NCBI GenBank assembly: GCA_947589135.1
Contig: CANPZT010000023.1
Location: 1-15,201 of the forward strand
Reading direction: 5' to 3'
DNA length: 15,201 bases
From: an uncultured Clostridia bacterium
GTDB taxonomy: Bacteria > Bacillota > Clostridia > TANB77 > CAG-508
Numbering within the stretch: the first letter of the stretch is position 1; each line of letters starts with the position of its first letter. The position numbers were made by a program, and so were the translations under genes. The notes under the pieces are model-generated. The model did not search any database. It saw only the letters and a list, made by a program, of their open reading frames with translations, and had not been told where the DNA came from. Positions 1-6,984 of this stretch are shown here, one piece after another.

Positions 1-90
1 AATATTGCTTTCAAATAGCTTTTTCTCATACAAATTGCATTTACTTTACAGAATTGCATTTAACTTTTCACTTGTCGAATTATTTTATTA

Positions 91-152
91 AATAAAAAGA
101 ACAGACCAATATAATTCATTAACTTTGAATATATTTTCTCTGTTCTTTTATT
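91..152 (-). terminator. Probable intrinsic terminator of the pilin-like gene
   Basis: Positions 95-105 (AAAAGAACAGA) are the exact reverse complement of 139-149. On the minus strand the second arm runs into TTTTTATT. It lies just after the stop codon of the pilin-like gene. The loop is long (33 nt), which lowers confidence. The rest of 1-159 holds no gene that I can see. Confidence 0.55.
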
Positions 153-159
153 ATATAAT

Positions 160-1311
160 TTATTTTCCATAAAATTGTAAATCATATACTACTGTATTTC
201 CAGTACCTGAATGTTTATTTTCACTAAGAAATTTTAATCTATAATATCTATATTTCTTATTATAATTATTTGGTATTATTGTTTTTTCACTCCCTTGATA
301 TATCTGGTCTGTTAATGTATCCCAATTTGTTTTGTCATTACTACCTTCAATTACATAATATGTATTTTGTTTTCCATCAGTTACATTTGCTACAATTTTA
401 TATACCCATACATTCTTTTCTTCTCCAAAATCATATGCTACATATTGATTTTTATAAGAACTATAAGCTCCTACACACCAATAACTTTTTATAGAAGAAA
501 ATGCATACCAAGCAGGATAGTATGCAGAGGAGTCTCTATATTCACTACTTGCAAATGCTTCTCCTGACGGACTATTATTACTTGTCATTGTTGGTACTAT
601 TATTGGATTACTTTCGTCTAATGCTGAAATTGCTATTTCACTATTTAATATATCATTTGTCCAATCACTATTTTCTATCATTTTATTCATAGCATAAGAA
701 TTTGATGCAAACTTCTTCATTGATATAGTATTATTAATTATATATTTTCCATATTTTTCTTTATTATTGAAAATATAATCAATATTATTATTATTACTTA
801 ATATTTTATCTAATATTTTTTCACTTGTTAATACATCTTCTACTGTTATATCACAATTTATATTTGAAAGAAGTTCTTCCACCTCACTATTAAACTCATA
901 TTCTCCGTTGCCACTATTTCCTCCTGTTCCTGAATTACCTATACTTGTTCTTTCTCCTTCTATTGCTAAATCACTTGTTATTTTATATTTATATCCATTC
1001 ACTTGTACTGTCCATACTGTCTCATCTCCACTTGGCATTTCATAATTATCTATTTCTTCGCTTGTTTTCTTTTCTTCTAAAAAATCTATAAGTTGTTTAT
1101 TATCTGTTTCTTTTAATATTCTATACTCTGATAATAGTAATTCTACCTTTTCTCTTGCTTGAGATTCATTTGTTGCATTTCTTGCATTTATTGCTTTTCT
1201 TAATAATCCATCTTCTCCTGTCAATGTCGCTATCGTTACTCCTGCTAAAATTAACAATATTATTATTGTTATTACTAGTGCTATTAATGTTATAGCTTTT
1301 TCTTTTTTCAT
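160..1311 (-). CDS. Pilin-like surface protein with C-terminal discoidin (F5/8 type C)-like domain
   Basis: This 383-aa protein probably acts as a cell-surface or pseudopilus-type adhesin. Residues 1-30 are a type IV prepilin-like N-terminus: a short basic leader (MKKEKA), then a hydrophobic helix beginning ITLIALVI, then the TGEDGLL motif common in clostridial prepilin-like proteins. The residue before the presumed cleavage site is Ala rather than the usual Gly, and the +5 Glu of classical pilins is absent. Residues 125-137 form a Gly/Ser/Asn linker. Residues about 235-383 resemble a discoidin/F5-8 type C carbohydrate-binding fold, with WYAF near the start, a YVAYDFG strand, SNDKTNWDTL, and YRYYRLKF near the end. 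The start has a strong site (AGGAGG, AAACAA spacer). The gene lies downstream of the glycine-rich gene on the same strand, 121 nt away, and shares its leader. The ligand is unknown; the domain call rests on pattern recognition only. Confidence 0.82.
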   Translation of the reverse strand: MKKEKAITLIALVITIIILLILAGVTIATLTGEDGLLRKAINARNATNESQAREKVELLLSEYRILKETDNKQLIDFLEEKKTSEEIDNYEMPSGDETVWTVQVNGYKYKITSDLAIEGERTSIGNSGTGGNSGNGEYEFNSEVEELLSNINCDITVEDVLTSEKILDKILSNNNNIDYIFNNKEKYGKYIINNTISMKKFASNSYAMNKMIENSDWTNDILNSEIAISALDESNPIIVPTMTSNNSPSGEAFASSEYRDSSAYYPAWYAFSSIKSYWCVGAYSSYKNQYVAYDFGEEKNVWVYKIVANVTDGKQNTYYVIEGSNDKTNWDTLTDQIYQGSEKTIIPNNYNKKYRYYRLKFLSENKHSGTGNTVVYDLQFYGK

Positions 1312-1339
1312 TTGTTTCCTCCTGTTTTACAATTATGTT
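1312..1339 (-). promoter_or_regulatory. Leader copy A, shared with the upstream surface gene
   Basis: The 27 bases before the pilin-like start (ACATAATT, a short A-rich stretch, then GGAGGAAACAA) match the bases before the glycine-rich gene at 3213-3240 except for one indel and about three substitutions. The similarity continues weakly for another 20-25 nt and then fades. It contains the ribosome binding site. The rest of the gap (1340-1432) has no convincing promoter; TTGTAG and TAACAT 18 nt apart is the best weak candidate. Confidence 0.55.
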
Positions 1340-1432
1340 ATTTTATTTATATATTTTTCTACAATCTTAATGTACTATCCCCTACGCATAGTTTAATCCT
1401 ATAAAATAAGTTTATTTTATTACATTTCTTTT

Positions 1433-2047
1433 TTAATTAATATCTCTTTCAATATATGTTCCATTTTGAATGGTACCAACTGATATACATCCATTTCCTC
1501 CTGCGCCCCCATTTTGGTCTGACTCAATTGCTGCTCCTCCTATCGCTAGTATTTTTCCTTTTTCTTTAATAGTATTTATAAAAATATTTATACTTCCACC
1601 TCCAGAAGAGCCTCCTGCTGATCCCCAAGACCATCCATTTTGTGAATTACGCGTAGCATTTCCTCCATTAGAACCATTTGATTCTATCGTTCCAGAATTA
1701 TTTAAACATTTAGCATATAAAATTAATAGTCCTCCTGTTCCATTATCTCCATTACTACCAATTCCACCATTTCCTCCGTATCTAGCCCCATTTCCTCCAG
1801 GATTTCCAGCACCTCCTCCAGCAGTTTTGTTATAACTACCGCTTTGATAAGCAGACCCATTTCCTCCTGCTCCTCCATTGCCTATACCATCAGATGCACT
1901 GGCATCTGAACGTTCTCTACTAACTCCTCCTCCTCCAGAGCCTCCTGAATAAGAAGTGCCATCTGCTCCAGCTCCATTATATGTTGTACATATATTTCCA
2001 TGTGTACCACCAGCACCTCCTCCACCGAGTCTCTCGATTAATTCCAT
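1433..2047 (-). CDS. C-terminal, frameshifted part of the glycine-rich surface protein
   Basis: This reading frame (204 codons from an internal ATG) continues the glycine-rich region of the 1977-3212 gene after a one-base frameshift, so it is probably not an independent gene. It is dominated by GG, NGG and SGG motifs and interrupted by strand-like segments (LLILYAKCLNNSGTIESNG and INIFINTIKEKGKILAIGG). These look like turns of one repetitive extracellular fold, and the same pattern (GTLTNNGTISM) occurs at the end of the upstream frame. The apparent ATG has AGGA five bases upstream, so separate initiation cannot be excluded, but the first seven codons (MELIERL) do not fit the glycine-rich pattern and look like out-of-frame sequence. 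No signal peptide or membrane helix is present in this piece. Confidence 0.6.
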   Translation of the reverse strand: MELIERLGGGGAGGTHGNICTTYNGAGADGTSYSGGSGGGGVSRERSDASASDGIGNGGAGGNGSAYQSGSYNKTAGGGAGNPGGNGARYGGNGGIGSNGDNGTGGLLILYAKCLNNSGTIESNGSNGGNATRNSQNGWSWGSAGGSSGGGSINIFINTIKEKGKILAIGGAAIESDQNGGAGGNGCISVGTIQNGTYIERDIN

Positions 2048-3212
2048 TTGTTCCTGCTTGCCCGTTTAATCTATTTTGATAACCTCCTTCTTTTGTACCT
2101 CCTTTGCCACCAATTGCAGGTACAAATTCATAACTTCCACCATTATTTTGCCATAAGTATACATCTTCTCCTTCTGCTTTTGCTCCTCTAGCAGTCATGC
2201 TAATAGTTCCATTATTTGTTAACGTTCCTGTACAATATATAAATAATCCCTTTGGTCCACCATATCCATCATCACTTTTACATGCTGTTAACATTACATT
2301 TGAATTTATAGTTAGATTTCCACATACTTTTAATATTACCATATTTTTTGCATATTCATCTTGTTTTGCTACATCTGTAAATTTATTTCCAAATTCATAT
2401 ACTTTATTTTCTAATGTTGCTCCACCTATTTCTTTTTCTCCATCTAATACTATATCTTCATTTTCTACTATTATATTTGCTGTGTACGTTTTTCCATTTA
2501 CATGTATCTCTTCTATTCTACTTTCATTTATTTTTGATACTTCTCCTATTATACTTTCATTTTCCAAAGCATCTGTTGTTCCACTTGCTTGCTCTGTCCA
2601 AATTGGGTATAATATTACATCTTTATTAGATTCTCCATATTCTCCATTCTCAAAATAGTCTGAAATTTCTGCATCTTTATTTGTTGACCACCCTATAAAG
2701 TGTTTGCCTTCTTTTTTGGGCGATGTACTTATTATCCTATGTTTTATACCTTTTAGCATAGTTGCTGTTTTAAATGTTTCGTCGTCAGCATTTTTATACT
2801 CTATTGTATATGCAGTTCTTTCATTTTCTATTTTGCCACTTACTGTTGTAACTTTAAATATCTTATCTTCTTTTCCTTCTTCTATATCATAATCTATTGC
2901 TATTTTTTCTTTTCCTTCTTCATTATTAACTATTATTGTATTCTGCTCTTCTCCTGGATATTCTATGCTTTTTATCTTTTCACCTTCATCATTTGATTTA
3001 AACGTTAAAAGACATTTAGTTATATCATCTTGTGTATCTTTTATTGATACATCTATACTTATAAAATCATCTTCATTCTCACTACTTAATTTATATATAT
3101 ATGTATTATAAATAGAACTTATATTTTTTCGGTTTATTACAATGCTAAAAATTACCAATATAAATAAAATTATAAAAATAATACCTTTTTTATTCTTTAG
3201 TTTTATTTTCAT
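1977..3212 (-). CDS. N-terminal part of a membrane-anchored InlB-repeat and glycine-rich surface protein (frameshifted)
   Basis: This is 411 codons of what was probably a protein of about 592 aa, likely surface exposed. Residues 9-27 form a single N-terminal membrane helix after a lysine-rich start (KNKKG then hydrophobic), with little cytoplasmic sequence. Residues about 135-206 resemble an InlB B-repeat / Listeria-Bacteroides repeat, with YTIEYKN, then KHFIGWSTNKD, and VILYPIWT at the end. From about 285 the sequence turns into strand plus glycine turns (GNLTINSN, GTLTNNGTISM, GGKGGTKEGG). The last 20 residues (from about RETRWRRCWW) abruptly become Arg/Trp-rich, because the frame has shifted; the glycine-rich continuation is in the next frame down to 1433. 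The full span of 1780 nt is one base more than a multiple of three. Start: GGGAGG site and a TTTACA/TATAAT promoter upstream. Function inferred, possibly adhesion. Confidence 0.72.
   Translation of the reverse strand: MKIKLKNKKGIIFIILFILVIFSIVINRKNISSIYNTYIYKLSSENEDDFISIDVSIKDTQDDITKCLLTFKSNDEGEKIKSIEYPGEEQNTIIVNNEEGKEKIAIDYDIEEGKEDKIFKVTTVSGKIENERTAYTIEYKNADDETFKTATMLKGIKHRIISTSPKKEGKHFIGWSTNKDAEISDYFENGEYGESNKDVILYPIWTEQASGTTDALENESIIGEVSKINESRIEEIHVNGKTYTANIIVENEDIVLDGEKEIGGATLENKVYEFGNKFTDVAKQDEYAKNMVILKVCGNLTINSNVMLTACKSDDGYGGPKGLFIYCTGTLTNNGTISMTARGAKAEGEDVYLWQNNGGSYEFVPAIGGKGGTKEGGYQNRLNGQAGTNGINRETRWRRCWWYTWKYMYNI
1980..2068 (-). other. Frameshift junction in the glycine-rich surface gene
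   Basis: Both frames are open only between a TAA in the downstream frame (about 2066-2068) and the TAA of the upstream frame (1977-1979). Judging by where the glycine periodicity passes from one frame to the other, the extra base lies near 2010-2030, around the codons for NRET followed by GGGGAGG. There is no homopolymer or stop-associated slippery site there, so a mutation or an assembly error is more likely than programmed frameshifting. Confidence 0.7.
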
Positions 3213-3240
3213 TTGTTTCCTCCCTTTTTTATAATTATGT
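3213..3240 (-). promoter_or_regulatory. Leader copy B with ribosome binding site
   Basis: This is the counterpart of the leader at 1312-1339: the same GAGGAAACAA before the ATG and the same ACATAATT block, with one extra base in the A-run between them. It lies within the 5' untranslated region downstream of the promoter at 3265-3293. Confidence 0.55.
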
Positions 3241-3264
3241 CATTTTGTTTTTATACTTTTTTTG

Positions 3265-3293
3265 ATTATAACATTCCTATATTTTTTTGTAAA
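3265..3293 (-). promoter_or_regulatory. Sigma-A promoter of the glycine-rich surface gene
   Basis: On the minus strand TTTACA (3293-3288) and a perfect TATAAT (3270-3265) are separated by exactly 17 bases. Transcription should start near 3258, giving a leader of about 45 nt. It may serve both surface genes. Confidence 0.8.
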
Positions 3294-3345
3294 TATTTTT
3301 TCATTATATTTATGTTATGTCTTTATTAAATTAATATTCAGACAA

Positions 3346-3385
3346 AATAAAAATTCTCAACTGATATAAGTTGAGAATTTTTATT
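3346..3385. terminator. Bidirectional-type terminator after spoVG
   Basis: A perfect 17-bp stem (3346-3362 with 3369-3385) with the 6-nt loop GATATA. The G/C-containing core is CTCAACT/AGTTGAG and both flanks are A/T runs, so it reads as an intrinsic terminator in either direction. It sits 20 nt beyond the spoVG stop codon and insulates the surface block. Confidence 0.9.
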
Positions 3386-3405
3386 TTTAATTAATTTATA
3401 AATAA

Positions 3406-3690
3406 TTATTCTGCTGATTCTTCTGTTTCAGAAGCTTCTTCAGGAGCTTCATAAGCTTCTAATATAGCTTTTTGAATTTTTTCTCTAGTTTCAGCATTGA
3501 TTGGATGAGCTATATCTCTGAATTCTCCGTTTGGAGTTTTTCTGCTTGGCATAGCTATAAATAATCCATTTTGGCTTTCGATAACTTTAATATCATGAAC
3601 TGCGAATTCGTTATCGAATGTTACAGAAGCAACAGCTTTCATTCTGTTCTCTGAATTTACTTTTCTTAAACGTACATCTGTTATTTGCAT
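3406..3690 (-). CDS. spoVG: SpoVG family RNA-binding regulator
   Basis: This 94-aa protein is full length for SpoVG, a small regulator first tied to sporulation and septation in Bacillus and later shown to bind nucleic acid in other Gram-positives. Family hallmarks are the start MQITDVRLRKV, the ASVTFDNEFAVHDIKVIE core, the loop FIAMPSRKTPNGEFRDIAHPI, and an acidic disordered tail (EAPEEASETEESAE). The ribosome binding site AAGGAAGGCGGTG is extensive and well spaced. The gene is transcribed alone: it has its own sigma-H-like promoter (3764-3788) and a strong terminator (3346-3385). It is divergent from murC; spoVG and murC are also neighbours in several clostridia, as I recall. Identification is secure; the targets in this organism cannot be read from sequence. 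Confidence 0.97.
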   Translation of the reverse strand: MQITDVRLRKVNSENRMKAVASVTFDNEFAVHDIKVIESQNGLFIAMPSRKTPNGEFRDIAHPINAETREKIQKAILEAYEAPEEASETEESAE

Positions 3691-3726
3691 TGTAGTGCAC
3701 CGCCTTCCTTAGGTTTTAATTTTATT

Positions 3727-3756
3727 TTGTACATATTAGTTTAATCTTATGTACAA
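3727..3756. promoter_or_regulatory. Palindrome at the spoVG transcript start
   Basis: TTGTACATA (3727-3735) and TATGTACAA (3748-3756) are perfect 9-bp inverted repeats separated by 12 bases. If transcription begins about 7 nt after the sigma-H -10 element, it starts at about 3757, so the palindrome occupies the first 30 nt of the mRNA. It could be a 5' stabilising hairpin or a repressor operator. Sequence cannot decide between these. Confidence 0.5.
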
Positions 3757-3763
3757 TTATATT

Positions 3764-3788
3764 ATTCTTCACAAAAAAAGTTTTTCCT
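3764..3788 (-). promoter_or_regulatory. Sigma-H-type promoter of spoVG
   Basis: On the minus strand AGGA followed by A's (-35, from 3788) and GAAT (-10, 3767-3764) are separated by 17 bases. This agrees with the sigma-H consensus and, from memory, with the spacing of the Bacillus subtilis spoVG promoter. The -35 region has no match to the sigma-A hexamer. The sequence further upstream is extremely AT-rich, like the AT box of the Bacillus gene, but AT-richness is general in this window. Confidence 0.7.
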
Positions 3789-3908
3789 TCTTTTTTTTAC
3801 AAAAAAATTAAATTTTATAAAATGTTTTTTGTATCTATTAAAATTATTGTTGTAACATTTTACTTTTTTGGATATATTATATATTATCTAAAACTTTATT
3901 ATAAAGTA

Positions 3909-3937
3909 TTGAAATTTACATTATAAAATTATATAAT
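3909..3937 (+). promoter_or_regulatory. Sigma-A promoter of murC
   Basis: TTGAAA (3909-3914) and a perfect TATAAT (3932-3937) are separated by 17 bases. The expected start near 3944 leaves a 5' leader of about 25 nt that carries GAGGAG. Confidence 0.82.
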
Positions 3938-3968
3938 CTACATATTAATAGAGGAGAGTGTTATTTAA

Positions 3969-5354
3969 ATGCCAAATATAGAAAATATTAAGAAATATAA
4001 AAAAATACATATGATTGGAATTGGCGGAGTTAGTATGAGTGGAATTGCTGCAATTCTTAATAATTGGGGATTTATTGTTACTGGTTCTGACTGGGTAAAA
4101 TCAGAAACTACTGATAAATTAAATCAAATGGGAATAAAAGTTACAATTGGCCACAATTTAGAAGCTATTGCAAATTCTGATGTGATAGTTTATTCTGCTG
4201 CAATTAAAAGTGATGACCCAGAAATGTTAGAAGCAAAAAGATTAAATATACCAACAATTGAAAGAGCTGATTTTTTAGGTGAAATAACAAGATGTTTTAA
4301 TGATACAATTTGCATTTCTGGAACTCATGGAAAAACAACAACTACTTCTATGATATCTCTTTGTTTTATTGAAGCTTTAAAAGACCCAAGCATTCAAGTT
4401 GGAGCTTTTTTAAAGCAAATCAATGGAAACTATAAAGTTGGAAATAGTGAACATTTTATTATAGAAGCTTGCGAATATGTAGAAAGTTTTTTAAAATTTA
4501 CTCCAAAAGCAGAAATCATTTTAAATATTGATAACGATCATTTAGATTATTTTAAAACTTTTGATAATATAAAAAATGCTTTTATAAAGTATGTAAAATT
4601 ACTTCCATCTAATGGTTTATTAATTGTTAATGGAGATGACTCAAATTGTTTAGAATTACCAAAATATACAGATGCAAAAGCAATTACTTATGGTATTACT
4701 AATAAACATACAAACTTTTTTGCTGTAAATATTACATTTGATAATGATGGTTTTCCTGAATTTGACGTTTATTATAACGATGAATTTTTTGATAGAATTA
4801 AACTATCTGTACCAGGTATGCACAATGTTTTAAATGCCTTATCATGTATTGCATTATGCACAGAATATGGAATTGACAAAACTGCTATTAAAACTGCATT
4901 ATTAAAATTTACAGGTGCACATAGAAGATTTGAATATAAAGGAAAAATAAAAAATATAGCTAGTGTATATGATGATTATGGACATCATCCAACTGAAATT
5001 ATTGCAACAGCAAAATCATTAATGAATAAAAAATATAATAAATCTTGGGTTGTCTTTCAACCACACACATATAGTAGAACAAAAAATTTATTAGAAGACT
5101 TTGCAAAAGCGTTACTTAACTTTGACAATATAATAGTTTTAGATATATATGCCGCAAGAGAAAAAAACACTTATAATATCAGTTCTAAAGATTTAGTAGA
5201 TAAAATTATTTCACTTGGAAAAGATGCAAAATATTTGCCAAATTTTGAAGAATGTGTATCTTATATAAAAGAAAATATTGAAGAAAATGATATTGTTCTT
5301 ACACTAGGTGCAGGAACTATTACTGAAATTGGGCCAATGCTATGTCAAAAGTAA
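3969..5354 (+). CDS. murC: UDP-N-acetylmuramate--L-alanine ligase MurC
   Basis: MurC is the cytoplasmic ATP-dependent ligase that adds L-alanine to UDP-MurNAc, the first amino acid of the peptidoglycan stem peptide. The 461-aa length is normal. The N-terminal Rossmann domain shows GIGGVSMSGIA (residues 17-27). The ATP loop is GTHGKTTTT (118-126). Substrate and metal motifs are EACEY (166-170), NIDNDHLDYF (186-195), HNVLNA (285-290), HRRFEYKG (318-325) and DDYGHHPTEI (335-344). The C-terminal domain has PHTYSRT (365-371) and LGAGT near the end. The ribosome binding site GAGGAG lies 12 nt upstream of the ATG, a little far. The last codons (Cys-Gln-Lys-stop) lie inside the terminal repeat of the inserted element at 5343-5622, so the tail has been replaced. 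No other mur gene is adjacent, and it converges on clpX. Confidence 0.98.
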   Translation: MPNIENIKKYKKIHMIGIGGVSMSGIAAILNNWGFIVTGSDWVKSETTDKLNQMGIKVTIGHNLEAIANSDVIVYSAAIKSDDPEMLEAKRLNIPTIERADFLGEITRCFNDTICISGTHGKTTTTSMISLCFIEALKDPSIQVGAFLKQINGNYKVGNSEHFIIEACEYVESFLKFTPKAEIILNIDNDHLDYFKTFDNIKNAFIKYVKLLPSNGLLIVNGDDSNCLELPKYTDAKAITYGITNKHTNFFAVNITFDNDGFPEFDVYYNDEFFDRIKLSVPGMHNVLNALSCIALCTEYGIDKTAIKTALLKFTGAHRRFEYKGKIKNIASVYDDYGHHPTEIIATAKSLMNKKYNKSWVVFQPHTYSRTKNLLEDFAKALLNFDNIIVLDIYAAREKNTYNISSKDLVDKIISLGKDAKYLPNFEECVSYIKENIEENDIVLTLGAGTITEIGPMLCQK

Positions 5355-5622
5355 CAGATTTTTTTGACACTTATTTAAATATATTCTATTCAATTATTAA
5401 AAATAATAAATCTATTTAATTATGAATGCTAGTGGAATTATATTACAAATTTTTTAATTAACAAATGGGAGAATCTCAAACTTGCTTTGAGAGGGGCCTA
5501 TTTGTTAATTTTATAATTTGTTTATAATGTAGCGTAGCCGAATAATCAAATAGATTTATTTTTTTATAATTGAATTTTTATTGTATATAATAGTGTGTCA
5601 AAAAGACCTGTTACTTTTGACA
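5343..5622. mobile_element. MITE-like palindromic element with 3-bp flanking duplication
   Basis: This 280-bp non-coding element fills the murC-clpX gap. Its ends are inverted repeats: TGTCAAAAGTAACAG at 5343 and its complement ending at 5622, with 26 of 28 terminal bases matching. CTA stands directly outside each end (5340-5342 and 5623-5625), as expected for a target duplication. Inversion extends through the element: 5389-5423 pairs with 5541-5574, 5445-5466 pairs with 5500-5521 (19 of 22), and the exact centre is a hairpin (5474-5480 and 5486-5492, loop CTTGC). Each end also has a sub-terminal fold (TGTCAAAA with TTTTGACA). There is no transposase, so movement would need one supplied in trans. 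The TG...CA ends and 3-bp duplication resemble some IS3-like elements, but the family is not identified. It supplies the murC stop codon and may help to end both convergent transcripts. Confidence 0.78.
5474..5492. repeat. Apical hairpin at the centre of the palindromic element
   Basis: TCTCAAA (5474-5480) pairs with TTTGAGA (5486-5492) around the loop CTTGC. Its centre coincides with the midpoint of the 280-bp element, so it forms the tip of the long hairpin. Confidence 0.75.
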
Positions 5623-6948
5623 CTATGCTGTTTCTTTTTTATTTCCTTGTGGCACTTGTCTTTTCTTTTTTGATGTTGTTTTATTTCGTTCTTTATTTAT
5701 TTCATTTATAATTGTTTTTGGTCCTGCATTTTCTAATACTGTTTCTTTTGTTATTATACATTTTTCAATATTAGGATTTGATGGTATTTCAAACATAATA
5801 TCTCTCATTATTTCTTCTATTATAGAACGTAATCCTCTTGCTCCTGTTTTTCTTTCAATTGCTTTATTTACAATTGCTTCTAAAGCTTCTTCTTCAAATA
5901 TTAGCTCTACATCATCAATTTCAAATAGTTTTTGATATTGCTTAATTAATGAATTTTTAGGTTCTACTAATATTTTTATTAATGCTTCTTTATCTAAATC
6001 TTTTAATGTTGCAACTATTGGCAATCTTCCTATAAATTCTGGTATTAAACCAAATTTTAATAAATCTTGTGGCAATAATTCTTGGAATACTTCATATTGA
6101 TTTACTTCTTTTTTGCCTTTTACTTGAGCTCCGAAACCTATTAGTTTTTCTCCTGTTCTATCTTTTATAATGTTTTCTAACCCTTCAAATGCTCCACCAC
6201 AAATAATTAGTATATTTTCTGTATTAATTTGAATTAATTCTTGATTTGGATGTTTTCTTCCTCCTTGTGGTGGTACTGATGCAACAGTTCCTTCTATAAT
6301 TTTTAATAATGCTTGTTGTACACCTTCTCCACTTACATCTCTTGTAATAGATGGATTCTCAGATTTTCTTGTTATTTTGTCAATTTCATCAATATAGATA
6401 ATACCTTTTTCTGCTTTTTGTATATCTCCATCAGCAGCTTGAATAAGTTTTAGTAAAATATTTTCTACATCTTCTCCTACATATCCAGCTTCAGTTAGAG
6501 TAGTAGCATCAGCAATTGCAAATGGTACATTTAATATTTTTGCTAATGTTCTTGCAAGTAGTGTTTTTCCACATCCTGTTGGACCTAATAATAATATATT
6601 ACTTTTTTGAATTTCTACATCATCTTTAGATGCATTTTCTTCATGTGCAATTCTTTTATAATGATTATATACAGCAACTGATAAAGTTTTTTTAGCTTCA
6701 TCTTGACCAATTACATAATCATCTAATACCTTTTTTATTTCTTTTGGACTTGGTACATTATTTAACTCATTTAATGTATATCCTGCTCTTTCTTCATCAT
6801 ATAATTCTGCTTCAATAATACTTGTACAAAGCTCTACACATTCATCACATATATATACTCCTGGTCCAGCTACTATTTTTTTTACATTTTCTTGTGTTTT
6901 TCCACAAAATGAACATCTAACACTTTTTGGTACTTCGTTATTAGCCAT
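5623..6948 (-). CDS. clpX: ATP-dependent Clp protease ATP-binding subunit ClpX
   Basis: ClpX is the AAA+ unfoldase that recognises tagged or damaged proteins and threads them into ClpP in the cytoplasm. The 441-aa protein has the N-terminal C4 zinc-binding domain (C12, C15, C34, C37), Walker A GPTGCGKT (122-129), pore loop GYVG (155-158), Walker B with D187 and E188, the second pore motif RKH (231-233), the IGF loop that docks on ClpP (270-272), and sensor 2 GAR (369-371). The C-terminus is a basic tail (KKKRQVPQGNKKETA). It follows clpP by 36 nt with its own GGGAGAG site, so the two are probably co-transcribed. Its TAG stop coincides with the CTA duplication next to the palindromic element. 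In many genomes lon follows clpX; here it does not. Confidence 0.98.
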   Translation of the reverse strand: MANNEVPKSVRCSFCGKTQENVKKIVAGPGVYICDECVELCTSIIEAELYDEERAGYTLNELNNVPSPKEIKKVLDDYVIGQDEAKKTLSVAVYNHYKRIAHEENASKDDVEIQKSNILLLGPTGCGKTLLARTLAKILNVPFAIADATTLTEAGYVGEDVENILLKLIQAADGDIQKAEKGIIYIDEIDKITRKSENPSITRDVSGEGVQQALLKIIEGTVASVPPQGGRKHPNQELIQINTENILIICGGAFEGLENIIKDRTGEKLIGFGAQVKGKKEVNQYEVFQELLPQDLLKFGLIPEFIGRLPIVATLKDLDKEALIKILVEPKNSLIKQYQKLFEIDDVELIFEEEALEAIVNKAIERKTGARGLRSIIEEIMRDIMFEIPSNPNIEKCIITKETVLENAGPKTIINEINKERNKTTSKKKRQVPQGNKKETA

Positions 6949-6984
6949 AAATCTCTCCCTCTTTGATTAAACTACATCTTATAT

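Noticed and set aside
33..62. Direct repeat AATTGCATTTA (33-43 and 52-62)
   Set aside because: Two 11-bp AT-rich copies with a 19-nt period are too little to call a functional repeat.
1401..1420. Palindrome ATAAAATAA-GT-TTATTTTAT between the two surface genes
   Set aside because: Almost purely A/T with no T-run context; not a convincing terminator.
1470..1835. Long proline-rich plus-strand reading frame opposite the glycine-rich gene
   Set aside because: It is the antisense reading of GGN codons (CCN gives proline); no ribosome binding site or domain.
1980..2068. Programmed ribosomal frameshift in the surface gene
   Set aside because: No slippery heptamer, stop codon in the shift window, internal SD at the right spacing or downstream stem was visible; a simple one-base indel explains it.
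3798..3833. Inverted repeat TACAAAAAA ... TTTTTTGTA between spoVG and murC
   Set aside because: The arms are mainly A and T runs, expected by chance in this region; no link to either promoter.
5355..5622. Possible structured non-coding RNA or riboswitch in the murC-clpX gap
   Set aside because: It lies after both genes rather than before one, and terminal repeats with CTA duplications fit an inserted element better.
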